In this document: positions 28,583 to 37,734 of the stretch, one piece after another | Layout of the letters: every line of letters begins with the position of its first letter | Numbering within the stretch: position 1 is the first letter of the stretch | Assembly: GCF_003386535.1 (NCBI RefSeq) | Contig: NZ_QTTN01000051.1 | Coordinates: forward strand, 1 to 42,257 | DNA length: 42,257 nucleotides | Origin: Paenibacillus taihuensis | Lineage (GTDB): Bacteria; Bacillota; Bacilli; Paenibacillales; Paenibacillaceae | Direction of reading: 5' to 3' | The notes under the pieces: model-generated | The model's input: the letters and a program-made list of their open reading frames with translations, nothing else | What the model was told of the DNA's origin: nothing | Databases searched by the model: none | Position numbers and translations under genes: made by a program

Positions 28583-29206
28583 TTAACGAACTGTTTCTCG
28601 CGCTCCCTTTAATGCAAGGAAATTGCGCAGCAGGCTCATGCCGAGCTCGCCGCTCTTCTCCGGATGAAACTGCATGCCGTACACGTTGCCGCGTCCGACG
28701 ATCGCCGTTACTTGTCCATAATAATCCGTCGTCGCGAGCAGATCCGAGGACCGCTCCGGCTTCACATGGAAGGAGTGGACGAAGTAGACATGGCCTGGCG
28801 TCAGTCCTTCGAATAACGGACTTTGCTGCTGCTTGAATTCAAGCTTGTTCCAGCCCATGTGCGGCACCTTGAAATCGCCTTGGAAACGGTTCACGGTACC
28901 TGGCAGCAAGCCGAGTCCCTCGTGACGGCCATATTCCTCGCTCTCGCTGAACAACAGCTGCATGCCAAGGCAAATACCGAGCAGCGGCTTGCCCGAAGCA
29001 GCGTAGAACTTCGTCACTTCGTCTAGACCGGTGTTCTGCAGGTTCTGCATCGCATCGCCGAAGGCGCCGACCCCTGGCAGAATCGCACCGTCCGCCTCCA
29101 TAATTTCTTTCGCGTCCGCCGTAATGAACGCCTCGAATCCGAGCCGCTCAACCGCTTTGCTTACGCTGTGGAGGTTCCCCATGCCGTAATCGATGATCGC
29201 GATCAT
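28583..29206 (-). CDS. hisH: Imidazole glycerol phosphate synthase subunit HisH
   Basis: HisH is the glutaminase that supplies ammonia to HisF. The 207 residues are a class I amidotransferase: [11 protein letters not shown] at the N-terminus, the nucleophile Cys79 in [11 protein letters not shown], and His181/Glu183 in [10 protein letters not shown]. The ATG at 29206 follows the hisB stop by one base and has AAGGAG upstream inside hisB, so translation is coupled. Upstream extension of the frame into hisB is not real. Confidence 0.97.
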   Translation of the reverse strand: MIAIIDYGMGNLHSVSKAVERLGFEAFITADAKEIMEADGAILPGVGAFGDAMQNLQNTGLDEVTKFYAASGKPLLGICLGMQLLFSESEEYGRHEGLGLLPGTVNRFQGDFKVPHMGWNKLEFKQQQSPLFEGLTPGHVYFVHSFHVKPERSSDLLATTDYYGQVTAIVGRGNVYGMQFHPEKSGELGMSLLRNFLALKGARETVR

Positions 29207-29207
29207 C

Positions 29208-29807
29208 CTACAGCACTCCTTTCGTCGAAGGCACTCCTTGCACGCGCGGATCAATGCTTGTCGCCTCGTCGAGCGCGCGGCCAAGCGCCTTGAATACCGC
29301 TTCGATCATATGATGCGTGTTCACCCCGTAATGGACGATAACATGAAGATTGATGCGCGCTTCAAGAGCAAGCTTCCACAGAAACTCGTGAACCAGCTCC
29401 ACCTGGAAGCTGCCCACTTGCTGGGACGGATATTGAGCGCGGTATTCGAAAGCCGGGCGGTTGCTGATATCGATGATAACCTGAGCCAGCGCGTCGTCCA
29501 TCGGAACGAACACGGAGGCATAACGCTTAATGCCGCGTTTATCGCCAAGTGCCTCACGGAGCGTCTGGCCGAGGCAGATGCCGATATCCTCAACCGTGTG
29601 GTGATCGTCGATATCCACATCGCCTTGCGCTTCAACTGCGAGATCGAATTGACCATGCTTCGTGAACAGATCGAGCATATGGTTCAGGAAAGGCACGTCC
29701 GTCTCGATCTTCGCTGTGCCGCTGCCGTCCACTGCTAACGCCAGCTTAATGTCCGTTTCATTCGTTTTGCGCGCCACTTCGGAGGCACGAATCACGTTCT
29801 CTGCCAT
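29208..29807 (-). CDS. hisB: Imidazoleglycerol-phosphate dehydratase
   Basis: HisB dehydrates IGP to imidazole acetol phosphate with bound manganese. The 199 residues are the monofunctional form typical of Firmicutes: FLNHMLDLFTKHGQFDL, the metal motif DDHHTVEDIGI, and the second metal motif NTHHMIEAVFKALGRAL. There is no fused phosphatase domain. AGAAGGA precedes the ATG. It lies between hisD and hisH. Confidence 0.97.
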   Translation of the reverse strand: MAENVIRASEVARKTNETDIKLALAVDGSGTAKIETDVPFLNHMLDLFTKHGQFDLAVEAQGDVDIDDHHTVEDIGICLGQTLREALGDKRGIKRYASVFVPMDDALAQVIIDISNRPAFEYRAQYPSQQVGSFQVELVHEFLWKLALEARINLHVIVHYGVNTHHMIEAVFKALGRALDEATSIDPRVQGVPSTKGVL

Positions 29808-29854
29808 GAATGCATCCTTCTTTCCAGGGTAGCCTGTATTTATTTTTACGGTGC

Positions 29855-31138
29855 TTAACGCTCCCGCTCTAGCCGAATCTCAATCGCTCTTGCATGCGCT
29901 TCAAGCCCCTCATGACGGGCAAGCGTCATAATTTGGTCGCCATTCGCAAGCAGTGCGTCCTTGCTGTAGTAGATGAGGCTCGATTTCTTCACAAAATCGT
30001 CCACGTTCACCGGCGAGGAGAAGCGTGCTGTCCCGTTCGTCGGCAGAATATGATTCGGTCCGGCGAAGTAGTCGCCAACCGGCTCCGAGCTGTACGGCCC
30101 GACGAAGATCGCGCCTGCATTCTCAATACGGCCAAGCAGCGCCATCGGCTCTGCAGTCATCACTTCCAGATGCTCCGGCGCCATCCGGTTGACGGCGGCA
30201 ATCGCTTCATCCATCGATTCGGCGAGCAGAATCGCGCCGTAATCGGCAATCGACTGTCTCGCCGTTCCTTCGCGCGGAAGCGTAGCAAGCTGACGCTCCA
30301 CTTCTGCAGCAACGGCATCGCCGAGCTGCTCCGATGTCGTCACGAGAATCGCCGACGCCATCTCATCATGCTCCGCCTGCGACAGCAGGTCAGCTGCCAC
30401 GTACGCAGGATCAGCCGTTTCATCCGCCAGCACGACGATTTCGCTCGGGCCGGCGATGCTGTCGATGGCGACGACGCCGAATACCGAGCGCTTCGCGAGC
30501 GCAACGTAGATATTGCCGGGACCGCAAATCTTGTCCACCGGCGGGATCGATTCCGTGCCGTAAGCGAGCGCGGCAACCGCTTGCGCGCCGCCGACGCGGT
30601 ACATCTCTTTCACGCCCGCTTCCGCAGCCGCGACGAGAATGTACGGGTCAATGCCGGCTTTGCCGCCTGTTGCGGGAGGCGTCACCATGACGATCTCAGG
30701 CACGCCAGCGACCTGTGCCGGGATGACATTCATCAGCACCGAGGACGGGTACGCTGCCTTGCCGCCAGGCACATAGACGCCGACGCGCTTCAGCGGCCGC
30801 AGCAGCTGGCCGAGCATCGTGCCGTCCGGCTGGACGTCGACCCAGGACTGGCGCAGCTGCTTCTCGTGAAACTTGCGAATGTTCGCCGCCGCTTCGCGAA
30901 TCGCCGTCAGGAACGCCGCATCTACACGGTCGTAGGCGGCCTGAATCTCGCTCTCCGTGACGCGAAGTTCCGCCGCGTTCAGACGAACACGGTCATGCTG
31001 CTCCGCATAGCGCAGCAATGCCGCATCTCCTTCGGTTCGCACCGCCTCGACGATCTGGCGAACCGATTCATTTTGCTCAGGTGAACCGTAGTCCACCTTG
31101 CGCGTTAAGCCGAACTGCTCCGCACGCAGCTTACGCAT
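29855..31138 (-). CDS. hisD: Histidinol dehydrogenase
   Basis: HisD oxidises histidinol to histidine in two NAD-dependent steps with zinc. The 427 residues carry [29 protein letters not shown], the signature [16 protein letters not shown], the zinc-binding QAEHDE, and the catalytic Glu-His pair in [10 protein letters not shown]. Length is normal. It starts with ATG at 31138, 62 bases after hisG, with GGAGGGAGAG upstream. Confidence 0.97.
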   Translation of the reverse strand: MRKLRAEQFGLTRKVDYGSPEQNESVRQIVEAVRTEGDAALLRYAEQHDRVRLNAAELRVTESEIQAAYDRVDAAFLTAIREAAANIRKFHEKQLRQSWVDVQPDGTMLGQLLRPLKRVGVYVPGGKAAYPSSVLMNVIPAQVAGVPEIVMVTPPATGGKAGIDPYILVAAAEAGVKEMYRVGGAQAVAALAYGTESIPPVDKICGPGNIYVALAKRSVFGVVAIDSIAGPSEIVVLADETADPAYVAADLLSQAEHDEMASAILVTTSEQLGDAVAAEVERQLATLPREGTARQSIADYGAILLAESMDEAIAAVNRMAPEHLEVMTAEPMALLGRIENAGAIFVGPYSSEPVGDYFAGPNHILPTNGTARFSSPVNVDDFVKKSSLIYYSKDALLANGDQIMTLARHEGLEAHARAIEIRLERER

Positions 31139-31200
31139 ACGCCATTCTCTCCCTCCGCAAGAGCCGCTGCCATCCAGCAGCGACCTGCCATCAAATCAAT

Positions 31201-31878
31201 CTATCTCACTGCATTCGCCGCAATGGCATGCTGCAGCTTATCGCATAAGCTTTGAATCGCATCGTTCTTCATCCGGTAGCTGACCCGGTTCGCAATCAAT
31301 CGGCTCGTAATGCCGAAGATTTGCTCCATCTCGACAAGGCCGTTCTCGCGCAGCGTCTGGCCGGTTTCGACCATATCGACAATCCGATCGGCCAGCCCGA
31401 TCAGCGGCGCCAGCTCGATCGAGCCGTTCAGCTTGATCACTTCAACCTGCTGTCCCAGCTCGCGGAAGTATTGCGAAGCGACATTCGGGTACTTCGTCGC
31501 TACGCGAGGATGAATGACCGGCTTCCAGTCCGGCAGTCCGATAACGGACATGCGGCACTTGGCAATGCCGAGATCTAGCAGCTCGTAGACATCCTTACTC
31601 TCTTCCATCAAGACGTCCTTGCCCACGATACCGATGTCAGCAACGCCGTACTCGACGTAAGTCGGTACATCGACCGGCTTCGCCATGATGAACGACATGC
31701 CCGCTTCCGGCAAGTCGATGATGAGCTTGCGCGTATCTTCGAAATCGCTTGGAATCGGCACGCCGGCTTCGCGGAACAGCTTCGATGCTACTTTATAGAT
31801 GCGGCCCTTCGGCATCGCAACCTTCAACAGCTCCCGGTTCGCTCCATCCGCAGCTTGATTCAATCCGTTTGTGCTCAC
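31201..31878 (-). CDS. hisG: ATP phosphoribosyltransferase, short form (HisGS)
   Basis: HisG joins PRPP and ATP in the first, committed step of histidine synthesis. The 225 residues are the short form that lacks the regulatory ACT-like domain and needs HisZ as partner: [34 protein letters not shown] and [16 protein letters not shown]. The GTG at 31878 overlaps the hisZ stop (GTGA) and has GGAGG upstream, so the two subunits are made in coupled fashion. Confidence 0.97.
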   Translation of the reverse strand: MSTNGLNQAADGANRELLKVAMPKGRIYKVASKLFREAGVPIPSDFEDTRKLIIDLPEAGMSFIMAKPVDVPTYVEYGVADIGIVGKDVLMEESKDVYELLDLGIAKCRMSVIGLPDWKPVIHPRVATKYPNVASQYFRELGQQVEVIKLNGSIELAPLIGLADRIVDMVETGQTLRENGLVEMEQIFGITSRLIANRVSYRMKNDAIQSLCDKLQHAIAANAVR

Positions 31879-33146
31879 TTCGCAGCACCTCCTCGTACCC
31901 CGCTGCCGAAGTAGGTCAGCAGCTTCGTAAACGTAGCGCCCTTATACTGCAGCGGACCTCCGTCCGCCGCATTAACGACGTCCTGCATCTTCTGCTCAGC
32001 CGAGCTATCCATACGCTCCGTCACAACGATAACCGCCTCATCGGCAGTCGCCGCCCCCCGCAGTTCACTAGCCTTCGCAAGTGCAGCTTGTCGGCCCTCG
32101 GCGTCATAGCCGATCAAAATCCGCTCAGCCGCTTGTTCGCCCGCAGCAGCACCGATTAGCTCCAGGATACGCGTCGTCTTGATCGCGAACCCTGTGGCTG
32201 GTGCCGGGCGTCCGAACTGCTGCAGCAGATTATCGTAGCGACCGCCGCTCGCAACCGGGAAGCCCAAGTCTGCCGCATAGCCTTCGAACGTCATGCCTGT
32301 ATAATATTTAAAATCGCCAATCATCGTTAGATCAATCAGCACATGCTCTTGTACGCCGTACGCAGCCAGCACATCCCACATCTCGCATAGATGTTTGATA
32401 GACGCCTGTGCCGTCGCATCCAGGCTGAGTGCCATCGCTTGATCGCAGATTTCCTGTCCGCCGCGAAGACGGATAATGCCCTCAAGCTCAAGGCGCATCT
32501 GCTCTGACAACGTCAAGCCGCGCAGGCATTCTCTATAGCCGACATAGTCCCGGCCGAGCAAATAAGCTTTCAGCTCTTCTTGCGCTTCAAGCTGCCCTGG
32601 CAGCGCCTCTTCGAACAGCCCGTTCAAGAAGCCGACATGGCCAATCGCGATCTTGAAGCGGCTGACACCAGCAGCTTGGAGCGAAGCAATCGCTAGCGCG
32701 ACAACCTCGGCATCCGCCTCAGCAGAAGCATCCCCAACCAGCTCTACGCCAGTTTGGAAGAACTCCGCCTCGCGTCCCGCTTCCTCTTCGATCGCACGGA
32801 ACACGTTCGAATGATAGGAGAGACGGATCGGGAATTGCACGTCCTTCAATACAGAAGCAACGACCCGCGCAATCGGAGCCGTCATATCGGAGCGGAGTAC
32901 AAGCGTCGTACCCCGGTTATTAAGCAGCTTGAACAGCTTCTGGTCAGACGTCGAGCTTGCAACGCCCACCGTATCGTAATATTCCATCGTTGGCGTCATG
33001 ATTTGCTCGTAGCCCCATGAGCTCATGCAGGCCAACACTTGGTTCTCAATTTGTCTAAGTTTCGATACCGCATGCGGCAAATAATCTTTGACCCCAATCG
33101 GTTTCTCAAACACCTTAGGTTTGGACACCAGATTCACCACCGACAC
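31875..33146 (-). CDS. hisZ: ATP phosphoribosyltransferase regulatory subunit HisZ
   Basis: HisZ resembles histidyl-tRNA synthetase but serves as the regulatory partner of short HisG. The 423 residues keep class II synthetase-like motifs ([69 protein letters not shown]) without an anticodon-binding domain of full length. Several GTG codons stand at the start (33146, 33140, 33137, 33128); none has a clear AGGAGG. I keep the longest, but a start near [10 protein letters not shown] is possible. It is the first gene of the his operon and has its own promoter. Confidence 0.95.
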   Translation of the reverse strand: MSVVNLVSKPKVFEKPIGVKDYLPHAVSKLRQIENQVLACMSSWGYEQIMTPTMEYYDTVGVASSTSDQKLFKLLNNRGTTLVLRSDMTAPIARVVASVLKDVQFPIRLSYHSNVFRAIEEEAGREAEFFQTGVELVGDASAEADAEVVALAIASLQAAGVSRFKIAIGHVGFLNGLFEEALPGQLEAQEELKAYLLGRDYVGYRECLRGLTLSEQMRLELEGIIRLRGGQEICDQAMALSLDATAQASIKHLCEMWDVLAAYGVQEHVLIDLTMIGDFKYYTGMTFEGYAADLGFPVASGGRYDNLLQQFGRPAPATGFAIKTTRILELIGAAAGEQAAERILIGYDAEGRQAALAKASELRGAATADEAVIVVTERMDSSAEQKMQDVVNAADGGPLQYKGATFTKLLTYFGSGVRGGAAK

Positions 33147-33153
33147 TTTAGTT

Positions 33154-33177
33154 TGTTAACGTGTTACCATGTTACCA
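33154..33177. repeat. Three tandem 8-bp repeats in the his operon leader
   Basis: On the minus strand TGGTAACA occurs twice in a row and is followed by CGTTAACA, so three 8-bp units lie between the promoter and the first hisZ codon. They could be an operator or a slippage-prone repeat. Confidence 0.7.
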
Positions 33178-33204
33178 TACTGCCAAAATAAAGGATTAGT
33201 CGTA

Positions 33205-33233
33205 ATAATAACATGCGCCTATCTATTCGTCAA
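33205..33233 (-). promoter_or_regulatory. Sigma-A promoter of the his operon
   Basis: TTGACG (33233-33228) and TATTAT (33210-33205) are exactly 17 bases apart on the minus strand. The start near 33198 leaves a leader of about 52 nt, too short for a T-box or a long attenuator. Confidence 0.8.
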
Positions 33234-33272
33234 TACAGCATTTTCCTGTATAACTTGCCCAATAACTGGCCA

Positions 33273-34394
33273 TTAGTGCCGCCGGTTTCTGAAAATCCAA
33301 TGCCCATGCTTGTCCTCCCATGCGAAGACAAGCATCCGTATGAGTATAAGTCCAATAATTGCCGTTCCGAAGACGCCTAATTGAATAAAGAAAAGGGGCG
33401 TCGCCTTCTCCGTCTCCGAAGAGTGACCCCCCTGCTTCATGATCTGGATCAATGATTCCGGATTATCGTCGATGCCTCCAGCGTTAACGCGGTATCCATT
33501 CCTCTGACCAACCGCATTAATGCCGCTCTTAACCGTAAATGTAACTTGAATGCCCAGCTTGCGGCAAATATCGAGTACCTGCTTATTGTAGGCACCGTAT
33601 GGGAATGCGAGAACTTTGTCTTCGCCGACCCCAAGCTTTTGCGCCAATATCGTATTTGCTTCGGACAAATCCGACGTAACCCGCGTCCGATATTCCTTCG
33701 TCGTTTCCCTGCGATGCTTATCCTTCAGATAGATCGGTGACGCAAGTGCCGGCTTCTGCCGTTTACCCGCGCGATCAGTTGCTTCGTACAAATGGGAATC
33801 GTACGTATGATTATAGAAGTCATAGCCGTTCTTGTGCATTTCGGCTACCTGCTGCCAGTCGAGCTTCGGAATACCGATATGATGTGGATTGCCTACTGTA
33901 TTGACGATTAAAAAGTTGGTTGCCGGAACATGAAACTTCTTCAATACGGGGTAAGTGTCTGTGAAATACGACTCGTAACCATCGTCAAACGTCATCAGAA
34001 CGGCATTAACCGGAACATGCGCCCCGTGCAAAATAAACTGTTCATACTGCTTCATCGTAATCCAGTGGAAGTTGTCCGCCTTCATCATCGCCAACTGCTG
34101 TTCGAACTTGTTCAGCGGCAGCGCCTTATCATCCTTCGGCACCGCAGCGACCTCGTGATACATCAGCACAATGACCTTGTTACTATAGTACGTCTCCGGC
34201 TGAATAGACGTACTGCCTCTGCGCCTTGTTACTGTTTGGCTCGCTGAAGTCGTCCGTCTTGCTGAGCTGGCACGATGCTCTGCTTGCTCTATAGAGCGCA
34301 ATGCTTGCACGCGTTTCATATGCACGTAATAACCGCCTGTACATAATGCCGCAACGATGAACAACACGGAGATCGCAATCATTTTCCGATTCAT
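33273..34394 (-). CDS. Membrane-anchored polysaccharide deacetylase (CE4)
   Basis: A 373-residue protein with an N-terminal membrane anchor (about 5-24), a basic linker rich in Ser/Thr/Arg, a NodB-type deacetylase domain (about 72-320) and a second membrane segment near the C-terminus (about 333-358). The catalytic aspartates are in TFDDGYES (137, 138) and the metal histidines in YNHTYDSHLY (196, 201); AFPYGAYNKQV follows. The order resembles the IcaB/PgaB branch that deacetylates poly-N-acetylglucosamine, but peptidoglycan or another glycan is possible. The C-terminal membrane helix is uncommon for the family. The start is ATG with AAGGAG upstream, 14 bases after the acyltransferase gene. 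Confidence 0.88.
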   Translation of the reverse strand: MNRKMIAISVLFIVAALCTGGYYVHMKRVQALRSIEQAEHRASSARRTTSASQTVTRRRGSTSIQPETYYSNKVIVLMYHEVAAVPKDDKALPLNKFEQQLAMMKADNFHWITMKQYEQFILHGAHVPVNAVLMTFDDGYESYFTDTYPVLKKFHVPATNFLIVNTVGNPHHIGIPKLDWQQVAEMHKNGYDFYNHTYDSHLYEATDRAGKRQKPALASPIYLKDKHRRETTKEYRTRVTSDLSEANTILAQKLGVGEDKVLAFPYGAYNKQVLDICRKLGIQVTFTVKSGINAVGQRNGYRVNAGGIDDNPESLIQIMKQGGHSSETEKATPLFFIQLGVFGTAIIGLILIRMLVFAWEDKHGHWIFRNRRH

Positions 34395-34408
34395 ATGAAT
34401 CCTGCTCC

Positions 34409-34891
34409 TTACTTCTGACGAATATCTCTGATGGGATTGCCTCCGACAAAAGCGCCTGCCGGTACGTCTTTATGCACGACAGAACCTGCCGCAACAACCG
34501 CTCCATCTCCAATTGTTATGCCGGGAAGAATCGTCGTATTCGCGCCGATCATCACGTTCGATCCAATCCGTACAGGACCAAGCCGGTATTCTTTGATCAA
34601 ATACTCGTGCGTGAGAATCGTTGTATTATAGCCGATGATTGAATTCTCGCCGACGGATATCTTCTCTGGAAAAAATACGTCCACCATCACCATTAGCGCA
34701 AACGAGCAGTGGCGCCCTACCTGCATCCCGAGCACATGCCGGTAAATCCAATTTTTCACCGGCAAGGACGGACAGTAGCGCGCCACTTGTATAAACACGA
34801 AATTGCGAATTGCCTTAAACCGGCTGACTGTGCGATATACTTGCCACAAAGCATTCGGCCCTTCGACCGGGAAACGTTCAACATTTCTCAA
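34409..34891 (-). CDS. Hexapeptide-repeat acyltransferase (YvoF-like)
   Basis: A 160-residue left-handed beta-helix acyltransferase. Hexapeptide repeats such as IGSNVMIGANTTILPGITIG and DGAVVAAGSVVHKDVPAGAF dominate the C-terminal half, and NTTILTHEY holds the likely catalytic His. B. subtilis yvoF occupies the same place after ppaX, also with unknown acceptor. The start is TTG at 34891, with GGAG nine bases upstream and the ppaX stop six bases away. O-acetylation of an envelope sugar is inferred from family and neighbours only. Confidence 0.85.
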   Translation of the reverse strand: MRNVERFPVEGPNALWQVYRTVSRFKAIRNFVFIQVARYCPSLPVKNWIYRHVLGMQVGRHCSFALMVMVDVFFPEKISVGENSIIGYNTTILTHEYLIKEYRLGPVRIGSNVMIGANTTILPGITIGDGAVVAAGSVVHKDVPAGAFVGGNPIRDIRQK

Positions 34892-34897
34892 GGAGTT

Positions 34898-35551
34898 TTA
34901 CTCCAATCCCACGAATGCGTACAAATCGCGCATGTCATGAATGATATGACGCGCACCGCTCTCCTTCAGCTTCGCTTCACCTTTAAGTGACCACGCCACG
35001 CCGACGGATACAACACCGGCCGCCTCAGCGGATTCGATGTCCACGCCGCTGTCTCCGACCATCATCGTCGTCTTCGGATCTGCGCCTAACAGCTCAAGCG
35101 CCTTCTGAACCGGCTCCGGATGCGGCTTCGGATGCTCGACATCTTCAATCGTCACAATCGCGCCAGATGTCACATATTCATACAAGCCGACAAAACGCAA
35201 GCCGCGCTCTGTCGTCAGCCGCATCTTCGTCGTTACAATTCCGATTTGGAAGCCCGCTTCATGCAGCTTCGCAAACACCTCACGAACATACGGGAATGCC
35301 GTTACATAATCATCGTGCATCTTAAGATTGATTTCGCGGTAAGCGGCAACCAGGTCTGTCACATCTTCGCGGCCTGAGAACAGCTGCATCTGTGTCGTCA
35401 GCGGCTGTCCCATGCTCGGAATAATATGCTCACGGCTAAACTCCGGCGGCACGATGCCCTTCAGCGAGTGAAGGAAGGATTGAATGATGAGCTCATTCGT
35501 ATCCATAATCGTGCCGTCCAGATCAAACAACATCGTTTTAATCGTAGTCAT
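34898..35551 (-). CDS. ppaX: Pyrophosphatase PpaX (HAD family)
   Basis: PpaX hydrolyses pyrophosphate, including that released when HprK/P dephosphorylates HPr(Ser-P). The 217 residues have HAD motif I in MLFDLDGTIMDTNELI, motif II as IVTTKM, motif III lysine in EHPKPHPEP and motif IV in MMVGDSGVDIESAEAAG. The order hprK-lgt-ppaX-yvoF is the same as in B. subtilis, which supports the name. The start is ATG; AAAGGAG lies about 13 bases upstream. Confidence 0.93.
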   Translation of the reverse strand: MTTIKTMLFDLDGTIMDTNELIIQSFLHSLKGIVPPEFSREHIIPSMGQPLTTQMQLFSGREDVTDLVAAYREINLKMHDDYVTAFPYVREVFAKLHEAGFQIGIVTTKMRLTTERGLRFVGLYEYVTSGAIVTIEDVEHPKPHPEPVQKALELLGADPKTTMMVGDSGVDIESAEAAGVVSVGVAWSLKGEAKLKESGARHIIHDMRDLYAFVGLE

Positions 35552-35561
35552 GCGAATGGTG

Positions 35562-36602
35562 TTACTCCTTTATTGTCTTGTCACTGCCTGTATCGTCAGA
35601 GTGGTTCTGAATATCTGTACGGCTTTCTGCAGAAGCGGCTGTCTTCTTCTCAGCTGTCTCCGTACCGGCAGGCAGTCCCGTTTTGAAGTTAATGATCGGA
35701 TCCAGGTAACGGACCTTTGCTTCTCCAGTTGTACGACGGCCAATGATGAGGATGATTGCAGCAATGACAAGCAGAACGGAAATGAGCTGCGAAATACGGA
35801 TATTACCGATTGCAGGGTCCAAGTAGCCCGCCTCGAATCCGAAGAGCTTCATTGGCGACCACAGTCCATTCATCATCGAAGCTGCCCATGAAGCGCCATG
35901 GAACGCCAAGCTGTCCGTACGAAGGCCTTCAATAAAGAAACGGCCAATGGAGTACCAGATGAAGTACGAGAACAGCAGCTCGCCAGCGCGCAGGAACGAA
36001 CGGCGTCGAAGAACGAGCAGAATGATAAGTCCAACCAGGTTCCAAAGCGATTCGTAAAGGAACGTCGGATGGTGGTACAAGCCGTCTGATTGGACGAGCA
36101 TCTGATTCACAATCCAATCCGGCAAGTGAAGCGTATTACGCAGGAAGCTCTCTTCGACAGGACCGCCGAACGCTTCTTGGTTGACGAAGTTGCCCCAACG
36201 TCCGATCATTTGACCGGCAATAAGCGATGGCGCACAGATATCGGCAATACGCCAGAAGCTGTAGCCTTTCACGCGGAAATAAACGATCCCGCAGATAAAT
36301 GCTCCGATAAGCGCACCATAGATCGCAATACCGCCATGCCAGATCTTGAACACATCCAGCGGGCTGTTCTTATACTCATCCCACGTAAACATCACGTAGT
36401 AAAGACGTGCGCCGACAATCGCCGAAGGCACGCCGAGCAGCAGCAAATCCATGAAGAAGTCAGGCGACAGGCCGAAGCGCTTGCCTTCGCGAACAGCGAG
36501 GAGCAAGCCTACAAGCGCTGCGGTTCCTAAGATAATACCGTACCAGTGGACACTGATGGAACCAATGGAAAAAGCAATAGGATCTAAACGTAATCCAAAC
36601 AT
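35562..36602 (-). CDS. lgt: Prolipoprotein diacylglyceryl transferase
   Basis: Lgt transfers a diacylglyceryl group to the lipobox cysteine of prelipoproteins at the membrane. The 346 residues contain about seven membrane segments, the motif IWHGGIAIYGALIG, the Lgt signature GRWGNFVNQEAFGG, and LYESLWNLVG. About 55 hydrophilic residues rich in Glu, Lys, Thr and Ser follow the last membrane segment, making it longer than the usual 260-290. It lies 38 bases after hprK and 10 before ppaX, one operon. AAGGAG precedes the ATG. Confidence 0.97.
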   Translation of the reverse strand: MFGLRLDPIAFSIGSISVHWYGIILGTAALVGLLLAVREGKRFGLSPDFFMDLLLLGVPSAIVGARLYYVMFTWDEYKNSPLDVFKIWHGGIAIYGALIGAFICGIVYFRVKGYSFWRIADICAPSLIAGQMIGRWGNFVNQEAFGGPVEESFLRNTLHLPDWIVNQMLVQSDGLYHHPTFLYESLWNLVGLIILLVLRRRSFLRAGELLFSYFIWYSIGRFFIEGLRTDSLAFHGASWAASMMNGLWSPMKLFGFEAGYLDPAIGNIRISQLISVLLVIAAIILIIGRRTTGEAKVRYLDPIINFKTGLPAGTETAEKKTAASAESRTDIQNHSDDTGSDKTIKE

Positions 36603-36640
36603 GTATCACAGACTCCTTCTCTTAACTATCGTTTTGCATG

Positions 36641-37579
36641 TCAATCAAAATCGTCCGCGTCTTCTGCAATTGTCTCTGTTAGCTTGTTCGTAAACTGTAG
36701 TGCGGCATTGTAGCCCATCCGCTTCAAACGGAAGTTCATCGCTGCCACTTCAATAATGACTGCCAAGTTTCGGCCTGGACGAACGGGTACCGTTACGATC
36801 GGAATTTCCGTATCGATGATGCGAGTGGTCTCTTCATCAAGTCCAAGGCGGTCATACTGCTTGTCTGCCTGCCAGTTTTCCAGCTTAATAACGACGCTGA
36901 TCCGCTTCATGTTACGAACCGCACCGGCACCGAATAGAGTCATAACGTTAATAATGCCTAGACCGCGAATTTCAAGCAGATGGCGAATGAGTTCAGGTGC
37001 GGTACCGTGCAGCTGACCGTCTGATGTTTGACGAATCTCAACCGCATCATCCGCTACGAGGCGATGGCTCCGTTTCACAAGCTCAAGCGCGGTTTCGCTT
37101 TTACCGATACCGCTGCCGCCTGTGATGAGCATGCCTACGCCATACACATCGACAAGAACGCCGTGAATCGTGGCAGTTGGAGCAAGCTTGCGCTCCAGGA
37201 AGTTCGTAATCCGGCTTAGGAAGATTGTCGTCGCCGAATTGCTGCGAAGAACAGGAATCTGCTTCTGGTTCGACAGCTCGATCAGCTCAGCTGGCGCTTC
37301 CATGCCGCGCGTAATAATGAAGCATGGCGTTTCCTCATCGCATAGCCGCTCCAAACGGTCGATACGCTCTTGCTTGCTTAGCGTATCCATGAAGGTCAGT
37401 TCGGTTCTTCCTAGAATTTGCACACGTTCCTTCGGATAGTAATCGAAGTAGCCTGCCATCTCCAAGCCTGGGCGCGACAAATCATCGACAGAAATGCTGC
37501 GGCGCAGCCCATCTTCACCGCTTAATATTTCGAGCTGGAATTGACTGATTAGCTCAGATACTTTCACCTTTTTAGCCAT
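36641..37579 (-). CDS. hprK: HPr kinase/phosphorylase
   Basis: HprK/P phosphorylates and dephosphorylates Ser46 of HPr and so sets carbon catabolite repression. The 312 residues have an N-terminal domain (1-130) and the kinase domain with [12 protein letters not shown], Walker A GGSGIGKS (154-161), the catalytic VADDAVEI and the C-terminal signature [15 protein letters not shown]. Its target is probably the HPr-family protein at 18476-18745 and any ptsH elsewhere. GAGGAGG precedes the ATG. It begins the hprK-lgt-ppaX-acyltransferase-deacetylase group. Confidence 0.98.
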   Translation of the reverse strand: MAKKVKVSELISQFQLEILSGEDGLRRSISVDDLSRPGLEMAGYFDYYPKERVQILGRTELTFMDTLSKQERIDRLERLCDEETPCFIITRGMEAPAELIELSNQKQIPVLRSNSATTIFLSRITNFLERKLAPTATIHGVLVDVYGVGMLITGGSGIGKSETALELVKRSHRLVADDAVEIRQTSDGQLHGTAPELIRHLLEIRGLGIINVMTLFGAGAVRNMKRISVVIKLENWQADKQYDRLGLDEETTRIIDTEIPIVTVPVRPGRNLAVIIEVAAMNFRLKRMGYNAALQFTNKLTETIAEDADDFD

Positions 37580-37673
37580 CGGTTGGCCTCCTCAACAGTC
37601 GCAGCCAGCTACGAGTTTGTTATGTAAAGTTCTAGATGATTTCAGCTATTGTTATCGTAACGAAAATGCGCAA

Positions 37674-37709
37674 TAAAAACAACCGCCCGATTCGTGATCG
37701 GGCGGTTGT
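37674..37709 (-). terminator. Rho-independent terminator of the msmX-type gene
   Basis: ACAACCGCCCGAT and ATCGGGCGGTTGT form a 13-bp perfect stem with a 5-nt loop, then TTTTTATT on the minus strand. It lies 25 bases after the stop codon and just before the hprK upstream region (37580-37670), where no clear promoter was seen. Confidence 0.93.
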
Positions 37710-37734
37710 CAGTAAAGGCTCAGCGCCTTATCAA

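Noticed and set aside
29894..31084. A 396-codon plus-strand frame opposite hisD
   Set aside because: Arg/His-rich translation without any known family pattern, fully overlapped by a certain hisD.
33147..33272. T-box or histidine attenuator before hisZ
   Set aside because: The leader from the predicted start is only about 52 nt, with no specifier loop, no T-box motif and no terminator/antiterminator pair.
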